64,000 nt of DNA from NCBI GenBank assembly GCA_965247355.1, contig OZ252011.1, forward strand, positions 2,480,001 to 2,544,000, read 5' to 3'. The translations under genes were made by a program, and so were the position numbers. Numbering within the stretch: position 1 is the first letter of the stretch; every line of letters begins with the position of its first letter. A model generated the notes under the pieces. It did no database searches. It was given only the letters and a program-made list of their open reading frames with translations, and had not been told where the DNA came from. Positions 7,796-18,314 of this stretch are shown one piece after another. This DNA is from RHLJ01 sp965247355. Lineage in GTDB: Bacteria; Bacteroidota; Rhodothermia; Balneolales; Balneolaceae.

Positions 7796-10700
7796 TTAGT
7801 TTTCTTCGCCTAGTACCTTAAAGGGGCTCAAATCTGCAGCCTCAACCGCGGCCTGATATGAAGCCCAATCTGTATTTACGAAAGCTTGTATTTCAGAAAC
7901 AGCTTCATCTACTGCTTCTTTAGCTAAACGAAGTAAATTTTCCTCCGTTTCTCCCGCTCCATTAAAATCTCCACCTAGATAGCGGTTTGGACCAAATAAA
8001 CGATTCATTACTGTGACTATCGGGCTATCGGTTATTCCTTGCCGTTCATCAGGTTTACCAAACACATGGTTCATTAGTTCTTCCACGCGCTCTTTGGTTG
8101 TTTTAGTAATTTCACTCACTTCCTCAAGCTCTTCTTTTGAACGGGAATCAGATTTGATAAGTCGTTCATTCAATTCAATGATTTCATTTGCTTCGCGAAG
8201 CTTAGCTACAGCGTCGCTTAGTTCTTCCCGTACTTCATATATTCGATCATAAAAATCAGATGTTGCCTGAAGTGCGCTCATTGGTATTTCGATCCTTGGA
8301 TCAGTATGAACTGTTACCATCGTGGAATCAGATGATCCCATATAGGTAAACTTAACTTTGTAAGTACCGGGAAGCACATCTGCACCCCCTGGTTCCGGAG
8401 CATCTGCACGTGGGGCATTTCTGCTTGGATTACGAACACCCTTCCGATCTAGTCCCCATGAGGTACGATTTACTCCATTATATTCAGGAGTTTCTTTCAT
8501 AGTGCGAATTTTCTCACCTGAAGCATCGAATACTTCAATAGTTACTTCTTCCTTTTCTTTTTCATCACCTTCTTCCGGCTCTGGAGTATTTACTGAGTAT
8601 GTTAGCATTGCTCCGCTCCCACGGTTATCTCCCATAAAGAAACCATCAGCAGTAAATCTGGTGCCCATAGCCTGCCTCCACTCTGCAAGGTAGGCATCCG
8701 GTGAAGGGAACGCTTTAACGGCTTTCTCGAGCTCTTCAGGACCATTAGCAGCTAACTCTCTTAGTGGACGTATATCATCCATTACCCAGAAAGAACGACC
8801 GAATGTTCCGATCACTAAATCATGTTCCCTAGGGTGAATTACCATGTCGTAGGTAGAAACCGTAGGATACTCGTTGGTCCATTTAGTCCAGTTAGAACCA
8901 CCGTCAATAGTTACATACAACCCAAGCTCAGTTCCAACAAACATCAGGTTTGGTTCTTCTAAGTCCTGCACAAAAGATAGTGCATAGCCATCCAACCCCT
9001 TATCCTGAACAATATTTCTCCATCTTCTGCCATAATCAGTGGTATGCATCACATAAGGTGTCCAGTTTCCGCGTCGATAATCATTTATCACAGCTACAGC
9101 CTCACCTGCATTAAATTTAGACGCTTTTACCTGAGCTACGTAACTCCCTTCGGGTACACCTCTCAGATTTCCTGAAACATCGCTCCAGCTTTCCCCGCCA
9201 TTTCTGGTTATTTGTACTTTTCCATCATCGGTTCCAACCCAGAGGACTCCTTGCTCTACAGGACTCGGGTCTATGGCCAGAATCGTGGTATAATTCTCAG
9301 CTCCTGTGGCATCCATCGTTAGCCCACCACTATTATACTGTTTCTGCTTGGTGGTATCATTTGTAGTTAAATCAGGTGAGATGATTTCCCAGGTCTCCCC
9401 ACGATCTGTACTTTTGTGAACATATTGGCTGCCAAAGTAGATGGTTTCTTCATCAAATGGATCAAAGTTTAGTGCTGCATTCCAGTTGAAGCGAAGGTTC
9501 TCGCCATCAGGATGTGTTGGTTTTACAAAACGGGCACTCCCAGTTTCACGATCAACCCTACCAATATTTCCTTGTTGAGACATCGCATAGGCATATCGTG
9601 AATCACTTGGATCGATTAGCACATCAAATCCATCTCCAAAAAAGAGCTCATCCCAATAGGCATTTCTAATACCCCCTGCACGCCACACATAAGCAGGACC
9701 TTCCCAGGAACCGTTATCCTGCATTCCTCCGTATACATTGTATGGGATTTCCATATCTACATTAACATGATAGAACTGGCCTACCGGAATATTTTCAATG
9801 AAACGCCAGGTATCGCCACCATCATAAGTGATGTTGAGACCACCATCGTTACCATCAATCATAAAACCCGGACTGGTTTTACTTAACCAAAACGCATGAT
9901 GATCGGGGTGAACCCAATTATAGTAAGGATAGAGACTTTCAAATGAACGGGCTCCGTCCTCACTTTTTGATAGATAGGTATAGATGCTATATACCCGATT
10001 CTCATTAAATGGATCAACATAAATTTCGTGATAATAGAATGGTCGGTTACCTACATCCGGATCATTTTCTACTGTTTGACGAAGCTCCCAGGTATAGCCG
10101 CCATCATCACTTCGATAAATTGCATTCTTTTCTGATTCCACCAATGCATAAACCACATTTGGTTTATTTGGTGCAATAGCCACACCAATTTTTCCTAATT
10201 CACCTTCTGGTAAGCCATCTTCAGAAGTAAGTTCTTTCCAGGTTTCTCCACCATCCACAGTCATATATAATCCAGACCCTTCTCCCCCGGATTCAAAAAA
10301 CCATGGCCACCTTCTGTATTCCCACATTGCGGCAAATATCTTGTTCGGGTTGATTGGATCCATCACCATATCTGCAATACCAGTTCGGGTATTTACATAT
10401 AAAATCTTTTCCCAGGTTTTACCTCCATCGGTTGTTTTGTATACCCCCCGATCTTCCGTATCCGCCCATGCATTACCCTGCGCCCCTACATAAACTGTAT
10501 TTGGGTCATCAGGGTGAATAATTACTCTATGGATGTTTCTGGTTCCTTCTAAACCCATTAGCTCCCAGGAACGCCCCCCATCCAAACTTTTATATACCCC
10601 AGCACCCGCTGATGCACTGTTTCTTGGATTACCTTCTCCTGTCCCTACCCAAATAATACTTGGGCTTTTTTGGTAGATATCAATTGCACCAACAGATGCT

Positions 10701-10954
10701 GCATCATAATCATCGAAGATAGGTTCCCATGCAACTCCACCGCTTTCAGATTTCCAGATTCCTCCTGAAGCCGAACCTACATACATGATATCCGGATTCA
10801 TTTCTACCACATCAATGGCTGTAATACGGCCACTCATACCTGCAGGTCCAATATTACGGGGCTCTATTCCCTTCATTAATTCCATATCTAACTGTTGAGC
10901 CTGAAGTGGCAACATTACTGCCAATCCTATCAACACCAAAAAAAGCTTTTTCAT
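7796..10954 (-). CDS. Secreted VPS10/sortilin-like BNR beta-propeller protein
   Basis: A 1052-residue protein with a signal peptide (1-20, ending LQAQ). Residues 25-720 contain many BNR/Asp-box repeats of the form S.DGG.TW (for example KSLDGGRSWE, KTTDGGKTWE, RSDDGGYTWE), typical of the ten-bladed sortilin-type propeller. An Ig-like/FlgD-like strand set follows near 810-920 (TIEVFDASGEKIR), then a helical C-terminal region. Such proteins are abundant in this bacterial group and usually lie near peptidases, but their biochemical role is not established. The ATG has a GGAG site seven bases upstream. A terminator on each side makes it a separate unit beside the metalloprotease and SusCD genes. 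Confidence 0.9.
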   Translation of the reverse strand: MKKLFLVLIGLAVMLPLQAQQLDMELMKGIEPRNIGPAGMSGRITAIDVVEMNPDIMYVGSASGGIWKSESGGVAWEPIFDDYDAASVGAIDIYQKSPSIIWVGTGEGNPRNSASAGAGVYKSLDGGRSWELMGLEGTRNIHRVIIHPDDPNTVYVGAQGNAWADTEDRGVYKTTDGGKTWEKILYVNTRTGIADMVMDPINPNKIFAAMWEYRRWPWFFESGGEGSGLYMTVDGGETWKELTSEDGLPEGELGKIGVAIAPNKPNVVYALVESEKNAIYRSDDGGYTWELRQTVENDPDVGNRPFYYHEIYVDPFNENRVYSIYTYLSKSEDGARSFESLYPYYNWVHPDHHAFWLSKTSPGFMIDGNDGGLNITYDGGDTWRFIENIPVGQFYHVNVDMEIPYNVYGGMQDNGSWEGPAYVWRAGGIRNAYWDELFFGDGFDVLIDPSDSRYAYAMSQQGNIGRVDRETGSARFVKPTHPDGENLRFNWNAALNFDPFDEETIYFGSQYVHKSTDRGETWEIISPDLTTNDTTKQKQYNSGGLTMDATGAENYTTILAIDPSPVEQGVLWVGTDDGKVQITRNGGESWSDVSGNLRGVPEGSYVAQVKASKFNAGEAVAVINDYRRGNWTPYVMHTTDYGRRWRNIVQDKGLDGYALSFVQDLEEPNLMFVGTELGLYVTIDGGSNWTKWTNEYPTVSTYDMVIHPREHDLVIGTFGRSFWVMDDIRPLRELAANGPEELEKAVKAFPSPDAYLAEWRQAMGTRFTADGFFMGDNRGSGAMLTYSVNTPEPEEGDEKEKEEVTIEVFDASGEKIRTMKETPEYNGVNRTSWGLDRKGVRNPSRNAPRADAPEPGGADVLPGTYKVKFTYMGSSDSTMVTVHTDPRIEIPMSALQATSDFYDRIYEVREELSDAVAKLREANEIIELNERLIKSDSRSKEELEEVSEITKTTKERVEELMNHVFGKPDERQGITDSPIVTVMNRLFGPNRYLGGDFNGAGETEENLLRLAKEAVDEAVSEIQAFVNTDWASYQAAVEAADLSPFKVLGEEN

Positions 10955-10982
10955 AATTACTCCTTTAATTTCTGAAAATAAA

Positions 10983-11011
10983 AAAGGGTGATGTAGTGTA
11001 CATCACCCTTT
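10983..11011 (-). terminator. Rho-independent terminator after the metalloprotease gene
   Basis: A 12-bp perfect stem, AAAGGGTGATGT with ACATCACCCTTT, and a 5-base loop; on the minus strand it is followed by TTTTTTATTTT. It separates the metalloprotease gene from the VPS10-like gene. Confidence 0.9.
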
Positions 11012-11023
11012 CAAATTTAATAT

Positions 11024-13519
11024 TTAGTCGTTATCTGCATCGAATATATCATCAATACGGGCCCGTGCATCTTCTAAATGAACCCTTGTAGCGCGATTAA
11101 TATTTCCAGCATTAATCCTGTTGTTGATATCTCTTCTCAGAATGTTTAGCTCGTTTCGGACTACCGGACGAATATCTGATTGACTTACATCATAGGATGA
11201 ACCGAAGAAGCCTCCTGTTGGCGGTTCGGTTGTCATCAAATATTCTGCTCGTTCCAGATACGCTCTTTGAAGATGTCTTCTATGAACATCGATATTTCGA
11301 TTTGCACGAAGCTCACTCCATACTCCTCCTCTTAGCTCATCCATCATTTCAAATACTGTATATGTCTCACCATCAGCTCTAACTTCATTATCAACTAAAC
11401 GAGCAATTCGATCAGGACTCATTAAGTTATTCAGAACTCCTGCCTGGGCTGATCTGAATGTTTCTACTGCAGTTGATTGATTAGTTCGATCTAAAATCTC
11501 TTTATTAAACGCCCATGTAGGAGCTGTAAATGCATGTCTATTTAAGAAAGCTAATGCTCTACGTTGATCTGCCTTGGAAACAACCTCATATACTTCGCCT
11601 CCCTGATCATAAGTTTTATAGGTTTGATACACACCACCTACATACATGGTTACATGCCCCATGTATCTTCTCCATTGCCCAATAACATTGGCATACAATT
11701 CTGAAAGGTCACTAAAATCTTCACCAGGGGCTTCAACCCAATCTATAAGATTATCAGTGATAACCTGTAAATTTGCTAAGCCTAATTCGCTGGCTCTCAT
11801 AGCGTCATCACCAATCGCTTCTGTTTGAGATCTTGGATCAATTCCGTTTCTGTAACCAAACCAATATAATGGGTCGTCTCCATTGGCAACAATCCACTCA
11901 TTCAGAATCTCATTCTCATCATCAGCTTCTTCTACATCAGGAAGCCAGGTGTAACCCCATTTAGTTACCCACTTATCATATTCTCCAATTTGTGGATAGA
12001 AGTTTGTTACTCCATCACCAGGCTGTGCAATGTAGTTAAATCGAGCATAGTCCATAATTGATGGTGCTGTTCCGTGAGTAGAAGTAAACTCCGGGTCACG
12101 TAGTTGCTCAACTGTATATCCAACACTGGAACCCATATTATGTGGGAAACCTAATGTATGTCCTACTTCGTGGGCCATTACAAATCGAAGCATCTCGCCC
12201 ATGATTTCGTCTGACATTTTGGTATTACGTGCATCAGGATTTGCTGCTGCAGTCTGAATAAAAAACCAGTTTCTTAGCAAATTCTGGATGTTATGGTACC
12301 ATAAAATGTCACTTTCTAAAATTTGACCTGTTCTTGGATCATGTACGTGAGGTCCTTGCGCATTTTGAATTGGGTTAGTGATATAACGCATCACAGAATA
12401 ACGAACGTCTTCAGGCGAAAACTCGGGATCTTCTTCTGGAGTTGGAGCAGGTTTACCAATAATAGCATTCTTAAAGCCTGCTTCTTCAAAAGCTACTTGC
12501 CAGTCTTCAATTCCTTGTAATAAATAAGGAATCCATTTTTTCGGAGTAGCAGGATCCAGGTAGTATACAATTGGATCTACGGGCTCAACTAATTCGCCTC
12601 TTAGATATGCTTCTTTATCTTTAGGAACCAATTTATATCTGGTAATAAATCGGTTTGTAGCCGCTTTATGCTCATCTGAACTATAGTCATATTGACTAAT
12701 CGAGAAAAACCCTACCCTTCGATCCCAGTTTCTAGGAGTTGCTGGTTCTTCCGGAAGTAAAATCATAGACTGGTTTACTTCTAAAGAAATGGTACCTGTT
12801 ACGGCATCATCTGGTGGTGAACCCGCATCATAAGTTAATACGTGACGTGCTTCAATATTTTTTGGATAACTCGAAATACGTTCTACAAAGCTTCTGCTCG
12901 CATCTAACCTACGAACCTGGAATCGACTTCTCTGTGCACTGCTTAGGCCACTTAAAAGAGGAACATCGGATGTGTATAGTTTCGTAGCATCGAATACAAT
13001 ACCAGAACTGTCGGTCTTATCTGCTTCAATTGAGAATGTATATATAACAGGCTCAAAATTGTTATTCCTAACAGATTTATAAACCGGATCATCCTCATCA
13101 GCTACGCTTGAGTATGAAACATGCCTAAGCAGAATATTATTATCCTTACGCTGCCACCTTACAACCTGTTGCCCTCTTGCTTTCTGTCCTGCTCCTCCAA
13201 AGCTTAAATTTTGGGTAGAACCCGCAACACGAGTTACCAATAGCATCTCCCGTTCAAGTAGAGAATCTGGCACTTCATAATAAAATTTATCATCTATCTT
13301 ATGCACATTAAACAAACCTTCGTCCGATTCTGCATCTTCAGTGATTACTTCGCTGTACTTTTTCATATCTCCACTACCGGGACCGGGTCTTCCCGAACGA
13401 GAGGATTCAGATGATGAAGAAGAGGTTACTGGTTGAGTGCTTTTACAACCAGAGATAATTAGAAATCCGCTTAAAAGAAACGTAAATAACCATTCCTTTC
13501 TTAATAGACCATTTTTCAT
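11024..13519 (-). CDS. Zinc-dependent metalloprotease lipoprotein (metzincin, DUF5117-type)
   Basis: An 831-residue lipoprotein; the lipobox is IISGCKS near residue 25, so it is anchored in a membrane facing the periplasm or the outside. The catalytic motif HEVGHTLGFPH (H450, E451, H454, H460) is the extended metzincin zinc site, and SIMDYA downstream supplies the Met-turn. The long region before it matches the layout of the DUF5117/DUF5118 zinc-dependent metalloproteases common in Bacteroidota. It is expected to cleave peptides or proteins at the cell surface. It lies downstream of SusD, beyond a terminator, which fits a protein- or peptide-degrading locus. Confidence 0.9.
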   Translation of the reverse strand: MKNGLLRKEWLFTFLLSGFLIISGCKSTQPVTSSSSSESSRSGRPGPGSGDMKKYSEVITEDAESDEGLFNVHKIDDKFYYEVPDSLLEREMLLVTRVAGSTQNLSFGGAGQKARGQQVVRWQRKDNNILLRHVSYSSVADEDDPVYKSVRNNNFEPVIYTFSIEADKTDSSGIVFDATKLYTSDVPLLSGLSSAQRSRFQVRRLDASRSFVERISSYPKNIEARHVLTYDAGSPPDDAVTGTISLEVNQSMILLPEEPATPRNWDRRVGFFSISQYDYSSDEHKAATNRFITRYKLVPKDKEAYLRGELVEPVDPIVYYLDPATPKKWIPYLLQGIEDWQVAFEEAGFKNAIIGKPAPTPEEDPEFSPEDVRYSVMRYITNPIQNAQGPHVHDPRTGQILESDILWYHNIQNLLRNWFFIQTAAANPDARNTKMSDEIMGEMLRFVMAHEVGHTLGFPHNMGSSVGYTVEQLRDPEFTSTHGTAPSIMDYARFNYIAQPGDGVTNFYPQIGEYDKWVTKWGYTWLPDVEEADDENEILNEWIVANGDDPLYWFGYRNGIDPRSQTEAIGDDAMRASELGLANLQVITDNLIDWVEAPGEDFSDLSELYANVIGQWRRYMGHVTMYVGGVYQTYKTYDQGGEVYEVVSKADQRRALAFLNRHAFTAPTWAFNKEILDRTNQSTAVETFRSAQAGVLNNLMSPDRIARLVDNEVRADGETYTVFEMMDELRGGVWSELRANRNIDVHRRHLQRAYLERAEYLMTTEPPTGGFFGSSYDVSQSDIRPVVRNELNILRRDINNRINAGNINRATRVHLEDARARIDDIFDADND

Positions 13520-13630
13520 ACTGATAGGTTAAGTTAGTTTTAGAATAAATTTAGACTGGTAAAGTCTCATAACCTTATCAGTCAATCAAGAAAAAAGTGA
13601 GAAATAGCTGTAAAAATTGATAAAACAAAA

Positions 13631-13658
13631 AAACCCCGACTCAAATGAGCCGGGGTTT
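13631..13658 (-). terminator. Rho-independent terminator of the susCD operon
   Basis: A GC-rich stem (AAACCCCGACTCA with TGAGCCGGGGTTT, one mismatch) followed on the minus strand by a T run. It lies just past the SusD stop. Confidence 0.92.
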
Positions 13659-13678
13659 AAAATTATAGCTGATGTAAT

Positions 13679-15031
13679 TTATTCAGCAGAATAACCTGGA
13701 TTTTGTGTCAGGTTTGGATTCACATCTGTCTCACGCTGCGGAATTGGCCAAACAACCTCATCTGCATCAAATGCGAAGCTTCCAACATTTAGTTGTCTTC
13801 TTCGAAGGTCGTGCAGAATCTGACCTTCAAAAGCTAACTCTAACTTACGCTCAGCAAGGATCGAAGCTACAGTGGCAGGTGTTGAAGCTAATCCAACTCT
13901 TGCTCTTATTGCATCTAAATCTGCTTGTGGAGTAGCACCTACAGTAGTACCTAATTCTGCATTAGCTTCAGCTCGTGTTAGGTGAAGTTCAGCAAGTCTG
14001 ATTACCGGAATGTTTGCTGTGAAATCATTCCATTTGTATGTAACCACGCTATCAGTAATTGTACTATCCAATCTTTGGTCTCCTGGCTCATATAATGCTA
14101 AATGAGTTGGTGAAATAGTAATATCCCCACGTCCTCCGAACTCAGATGCTGCAAAGAATGTATTTAAAGAATGAGCTCCATCCTGAGCATCAACCTGAAT
14201 TGCAAACACATCTTCAGTAGAGTTATCACTATTATTGAATGCAGCGGTATAAGTAGCGGTTAGAGAGAAAGCATTTGAACTTATAACTCTATTCGCGGCA
14301 TCTCTTGCTCCTGCATAATTACCTTGCTGTAGATATACGCGGGATAAAAATGCTGCTGCTGCATAAGAAGTAGCATATCCACCATTTGCGTCAGGCAGTC
14401 CTGCTTCAGCGTCAGTAAGATCAGATAAAATCTGAGCATATACTTCAGCAACTGTGTTTCTTGAAACTTCTGAAGATTCATCAATTCCGCTTGTTGGCGT
14501 TAATACTAATGGAACACCTGGGTTGGAAGCAGCATTACCATCGCTGAATGGTTTTGCATAAAACTGAATCAAGTAGAAGTAGGTAACTCCACGAATGAAT
14601 TTAGCTTCAGCTTCAACCTGAGCTCTGGTAGCTGCATCTTCGATAACATCGAGTGCAGAAAGCACATTGTTTGCTCGGTTAATTGCATCGTAAGACTCAG
14701 TCCAAGTTTGAGAAACCTGAGCGTTCTCAACCAGGATTTGTTTTCTCCAGATTTGTTCCGGCTCTTCGAATGTACCGACCCATCTTAATTCTGGGTCAGA
14801 ATTGTCATTCGCCATTAGGTCGGCTTCCATTTGGTATTGCCCACCAAACATATCATCATCACTAAAACCGTCGTAAGCCCCGTTCAATACGGTAAGCACA
14901 TTGGCTTCAGTTTCCAGCGCTACAGATCCATCAATAGACTGTGCAGGCTCTGTATCCAGCAGGCTGTCGCAGCTTACCGCGAGTAGGCCTATTGCCAGAA
15001 CAGTTAACATTGTTTTATTAAGAAATCTCAT
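13679..15031 (-). CDS. SusD/RagB-family outer-membrane lipoprotein
   Basis: A cell-surface lipoprotein that caps a SusC-type transporter and helps bind its substrate. From the ATG at 15031 the product is 450 residues, starting MRFLNKTML with a lipobox LLAVSCDSL. In-frame ATGs at 15067 and 15079 would add 12-16 polar residues before the signal peptide and seem less likely. SusD features include NRANNVL, an FIRGVTYFYLIQFY helix pair (a TPR-like region) and a C-terminal RxRRQLNVG...WPIPQRE segment typical of the family. It lies directly downstream of SusC and ends at a terminator. The ligand is not readable; neighbouring peptidase genes hint at peptides. Confidence 0.93.
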   Translation of the reverse strand: MRFLNKTMLTVLAIGLLAVSCDSLLDTEPAQSIDGSVALETEANVLTVLNGAYDGFSDDDMFGGQYQMEADLMANDNSDPELRWVGTFEEPEQIWRKQILVENAQVSQTWTESYDAINRANNVLSALDVIEDAATRAQVEAEAKFIRGVTYFYLIQFYAKPFSDGNAASNPGVPLVLTPTSGIDESSEVSRNTVAEVYAQILSDLTDAEAGLPDANGGYATSYAAAAFLSRVYLQQGNYAGARDAANRVISSNAFSLTATYTAAFNNSDNSTEDVFAIQVDAQDGAHSLNTFFAASEFGGRGDITISPTHLALYEPGDQRLDSTITDSVVTYKWNDFTANIPVIRLAELHLTRAEANAELGTTVGATPQADLDAIRARVGLASTPATVASILAERKLELAFEGQILHDLRRRQLNVGSFAFDADEVVWPIPQRETDVNPNLTQNPGYSAE

Positions 15032-15081
15032 ATTTAATTTATTTAAATCGTTTTGAGTGTTTTTCATCGTTGGCCTCATGA

Positions 15082-18000
15082 TTAAAATCCAATATTAATA
15101 CCAACGGTATATGTCTTAGCCTGTGGAGCTGCATAGAAATCAGTTCCCAAAGTAACATTACTTGCTGAGAAGTCAGTATTTACTTCAGGATCCCATCCAT
15201 CATAACCAGTAAAGGTAAGTAGGTTTAATCCTGTGAAGTATACTCTGGCTTTTCTTAAACCAATATTACTTAGTACGTCTGCTGGAAGGTTATATCCAAG
15301 GGTAAGAGTTTTCAATCTCAGATAACTTCCATCACTTAGGTATCTTGAAGACTCACCAGTACCGTTACCACCAAGTAGTCTCGCTTCAGGTACGTCGGTA
15401 ATGTCCCCAGGATTTTGCCATCTGTTTAACTGATCTTTGGTTTGGTTATCAAAGAAGTCAGCGTTAGCAGACTGGAATGTACCACCACCGTTGTAGATAT
15501 CATTTCCATATACATACTGGAAGAATACACTAAAGTCGAATCCTTTGTAGCTCAGACTATTAGTAATACCACCCTGGAAATCAGGATTTGGATTACCAAC
15601 AGCAACACGATTAGCAGCATTTGGATTGTTTGTTGTACCAGTACTGTGATCAATTCCATCAGCGCTGTTAATCCAGTATAGTGCATCACCATTGTCAGGA
15701 TCTACACCTGCATATTCTCTGGTAAAGAATACACCTATTGGCTGTCCTTCACGAGCTGAACTTGCAAAGCTACCTTCAATTACCTGACCGTCAAGGTTTG
15801 TAATTTCATTCTCATTGGCACCAAAATTCAAAGTGGTAGTCCAATTAAGATCACCTGTAGTATTTATCGTTGTTATAAGGAATTCAAACCCTTTGTTTTC
15901 CAAATTACCAACATTCTGAAGCTGAGTTAAGAATCCGGTTGTACCTGGAATATTTACGTTAAGTAACAGGTCTTCAGTTTCTTTAGAGTAGTAATCGATT
16001 TCAGCAGTAACTCGATCTGAAAATAATCCAATTTCAAGACCAATATTATATTGTTGAGTAGATTCCCACTTCAAATCAGGGTTTGGTACCTGAGTAGGAG
16101 TAAGAGCTGATCCACCAGAATATGATCCAGCACCAAATAGGAATCTGGAACCGAAGTTGTTAGTAGGAGTATTTCCCGTTAGACCAAAACTCGCTTTCGC
16201 TTTAAGGAAACTGATCTGATCAATATCTTCCATGAATGACTCATTAGAAAGAATCCAACCTACAGAAGCTGCAGGGAAGAAACCATATTGGCTGTCAGCA
16301 CCAAAACGAGATGAACCATCAACTCTACCACTTAAAGATAGAAGATATTTACCATCAAATACATAGTTAGCTCGGGCAAAATAACCAATTAGAGACCATA
16401 CAGTTGTAGTTGCCGTACCAAAAGTAATATTCGCAGTACTAGCAACCTGTCTGAATAAGTCATTAGGAAAATCAGTACCAGTTACACTGGTTACATCAGT
16501 TGTTTGCTCCTGAGCAGAAAGACCAACAGTTACATCCAGCTCATGATCTTCACCAATAACAGGTTGATACTGGGCAAATGCCTGAGAAGTCCAGTTAACG
16601 GAGCGTACAAAACGGTTATCAGCTGTACCATTTGCGAAACCTGTAAACTGGGAAACTGATGAACCGAACCATCGCTCTTCATTTTGATTCAATACATCAA
16701 CACCGAACTCTGCTCTAAATGTAAGCTCAGGAATTACGTTATATGCAGCATAAGCTCGTGCAAGTGACCTGAATACAGTAGTTTCAAAAGTAGCACCATC
16801 TCTGTATAAAAGTCCGTTATCGTATACCGTAACATTAGATGGCGTTCCGTCATCATTGAAAGCCCGCTGTACAGGAGGGAGTGCTACTAGCTGAATAGGA
16901 GTAGAGAACGCATTATCGGTAGATAAACGATCATTTACCGTTCTTGCTAAACTAAGATTAAGACCTAAATCAAGCTTTTCATTTGCACTATGATCTAAAT
17001 TAAGACGACCACTAATTCTTTCGAATGCGTTATCAATGATAATACCTTCCTGATCATCAACCTGACCACTTACAAAGAATCGGGTTTTTGCATCACCACC
17101 GCTTGCAGAAATATCAAACTTCTGAGAGGTGTTATCCTGAAATGCTAGCTCCTGCCAATCTGTGTCGTATCCTTGATCCCAACCAGGAATAAAAGTGTCA
17201 TATAAACCATCTCTGGTAAAACCAAATACAGTACCGTTAAGATCGCCTGTAGTGTTTGCCGGAGAACGAGCAAAAGCTTCGTCAAATAGTTCAAGATACT
17301 CTGGTCCATTTAACCAATCTTTCTTACCTGTTGGCTCGCTTGTTGCGATCGCATAGTTAACATCAATTTGTGTATCTCCAGCACTACCACTTTTAGTTGT
17401 AATAAGCACAACACCATTAGATCCTCTTGATCCATAAATTGCAGCAGCTGAAGCATCCTTAAGAATATCAATTGATTCAATATCAGCAGGGTTTAAATCT
17501 GCTAATGGATTTGTTTCTGCAGCATTTCTTGAGAAATCATCTGTAGTAACAGGAATTCCATCAACAATATAAAGTGGCTGATTACTACCATTAATAGAGG
17601 AAGACCCACGAACGCGAACCTGGATTCCTTGCCCAAGTTTACCGTTGTTTGTCTGAATAAATACCCCTGATGCACGCCCTTGAACAGCTTGCTCAAAGCT
17701 ATTAACTGGTACAGTTTCGAAATCACTAGCTTTAATAGTAGAAATGTTACCTGTTACTTTTTCCTTGATTTGAGAGCCATATCCTACAACTACTACATCA
17801 TCAAGAAGGGCAACGTCAAGGCTTAATTCTACATTAATGGTAGTGTTACCATTTATTGCTACTTCTTCGGCTATATAACCAACAGAAGAGAATAATAAGA
17901 TTCCGTTATTGAGTTCCGACTGAGTTAAGGTAAGCTCATATCTACCATCAACATCAGTGGCAACCCCTTTCACAGTTCCTTGTAAAAGTACCGTTACACT

Positions 18001-18135
18001 AGGTATTGGTTCTTGGGTATCGGCGTCAACAACGACCCCGCTTACAACCCGGTTTTGCGCAAATGCAGAAGCAGTTATAACCAAAGTTATAATGAATGCA
18101 ACCACGCTGTTCCTCAGTAATATTAATTTTCTCAT
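15082..18135 (-). CDS. SusC/RagA-family TonB-linked outer-membrane transporter
   Basis: About 1017 residues from the ATG at 18135 (MRKLILLRNS), which gives a normal signal peptide ending ASAFAQ; an upstream ATG at 18183 would add 16 residues. Next come a carboxypeptidase-regulatory-like domain (GVVVDADTQEPIPSVTVLLQ), the SusC signature VVVVGYGSQ, a plug domain (SGVFIQTNNG, DGIPVTTDDF, ILKDASAAAIYGSRG) and a long beta-barrel ending with an aromatic residue (VGINIGF). SusC transports oligomers across the outer membrane with energy from TonB. It is operonic with SusD. RagAB-type pairs import peptides, and the metalloprotease and VPS10-like genes beside it support that reading, though not proof. 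Confidence 0.95.
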   Translation of the reverse strand: MRKLILLRNSVVAFIITLVITASAFAQNRVVSGVVVDADTQEPIPSVTVLLQGTVKGVATDVDGRYELTLTQSELNNGILLFSSVGYIAEEVAINGNTTINVELSLDVALLDDVVVVGYGSQIKEKVTGNISTIKASDFETVPVNSFEQAVQGRASGVFIQTNNGKLGQGIQVRVRGSSSINGSNQPLYIVDGIPVTTDDFSRNAAETNPLADLNPADIESIDILKDASAAAIYGSRGSNGVVLITTKSGSAGDTQIDVNYAIATSEPTGKKDWLNGPEYLELFDEAFARSPANTTGDLNGTVFGFTRDGLYDTFIPGWDQGYDTDWQELAFQDNTSQKFDISASGGDAKTRFFVSGQVDDQEGIIIDNAFERISGRLNLDHSANEKLDLGLNLSLARTVNDRLSTDNAFSTPIQLVALPPVQRAFNDDGTPSNVTVYDNGLLYRDGATFETTVFRSLARAYAAYNVIPELTFRAEFGVDVLNQNEERWFGSSVSQFTGFANGTADNRFVRSVNWTSQAFAQYQPVIGEDHELDVTVGLSAQEQTTDVTSVTGTDFPNDLFRQVASTANITFGTATTTVWSLIGYFARANYVFDGKYLLSLSGRVDGSSRFGADSQYGFFPAASVGWILSNESFMEDIDQISFLKAKASFGLTGNTPTNNFGSRFLFGAGSYSGGSALTPTQVPNPDLKWESTQQYNIGLEIGLFSDRVTAEIDYYSKETEDLLLNVNIPGTTGFLTQLQNVGNLENKGFEFLITTINTTGDLNWTTTLNFGANENEITNLDGQVIEGSFASSAREGQPIGVFFTREYAGVDPDNGDALYWINSADGIDHSTGTTNNPNAANRVAVGNPNPDFQGGITNSLSYKGFDFSVFFQYVYGNDIYNGGGTFQSANADFFDNQTKDQLNRWQNPGDITDVPEARLLGGNGTGESSRYLSDGSYLRLKTLTLGYNLPADVLSNIGLRKARVYFTGLNLLTFTGYDGWDPEVNTDFSASNVTLGTDFYAAPQAKTYTVGINIGF

Positions 18136-18314
18136 AGAAACGTCGTTAATTAGTTTGAAAGTTATCGTCTTTAGTAAACCCACCTGTTAATAAAGCGTTG
18201 ATCTGTGAAACTTACATATTTCATTAACAAAAGTTAACTTTTTTTCACTTTTTCTTCTCAGAGGGATATGAAAGGGATTTTTTTAAGCCTAAATACGCGT
18301 AAAAACTAAATAAT

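Noticed and set aside
13705..18190. Several open frames antisense to the susCD genes
   Set aside because: They lie opposite strongly supported coding sequence, have no family resemblance and no ribosome site.
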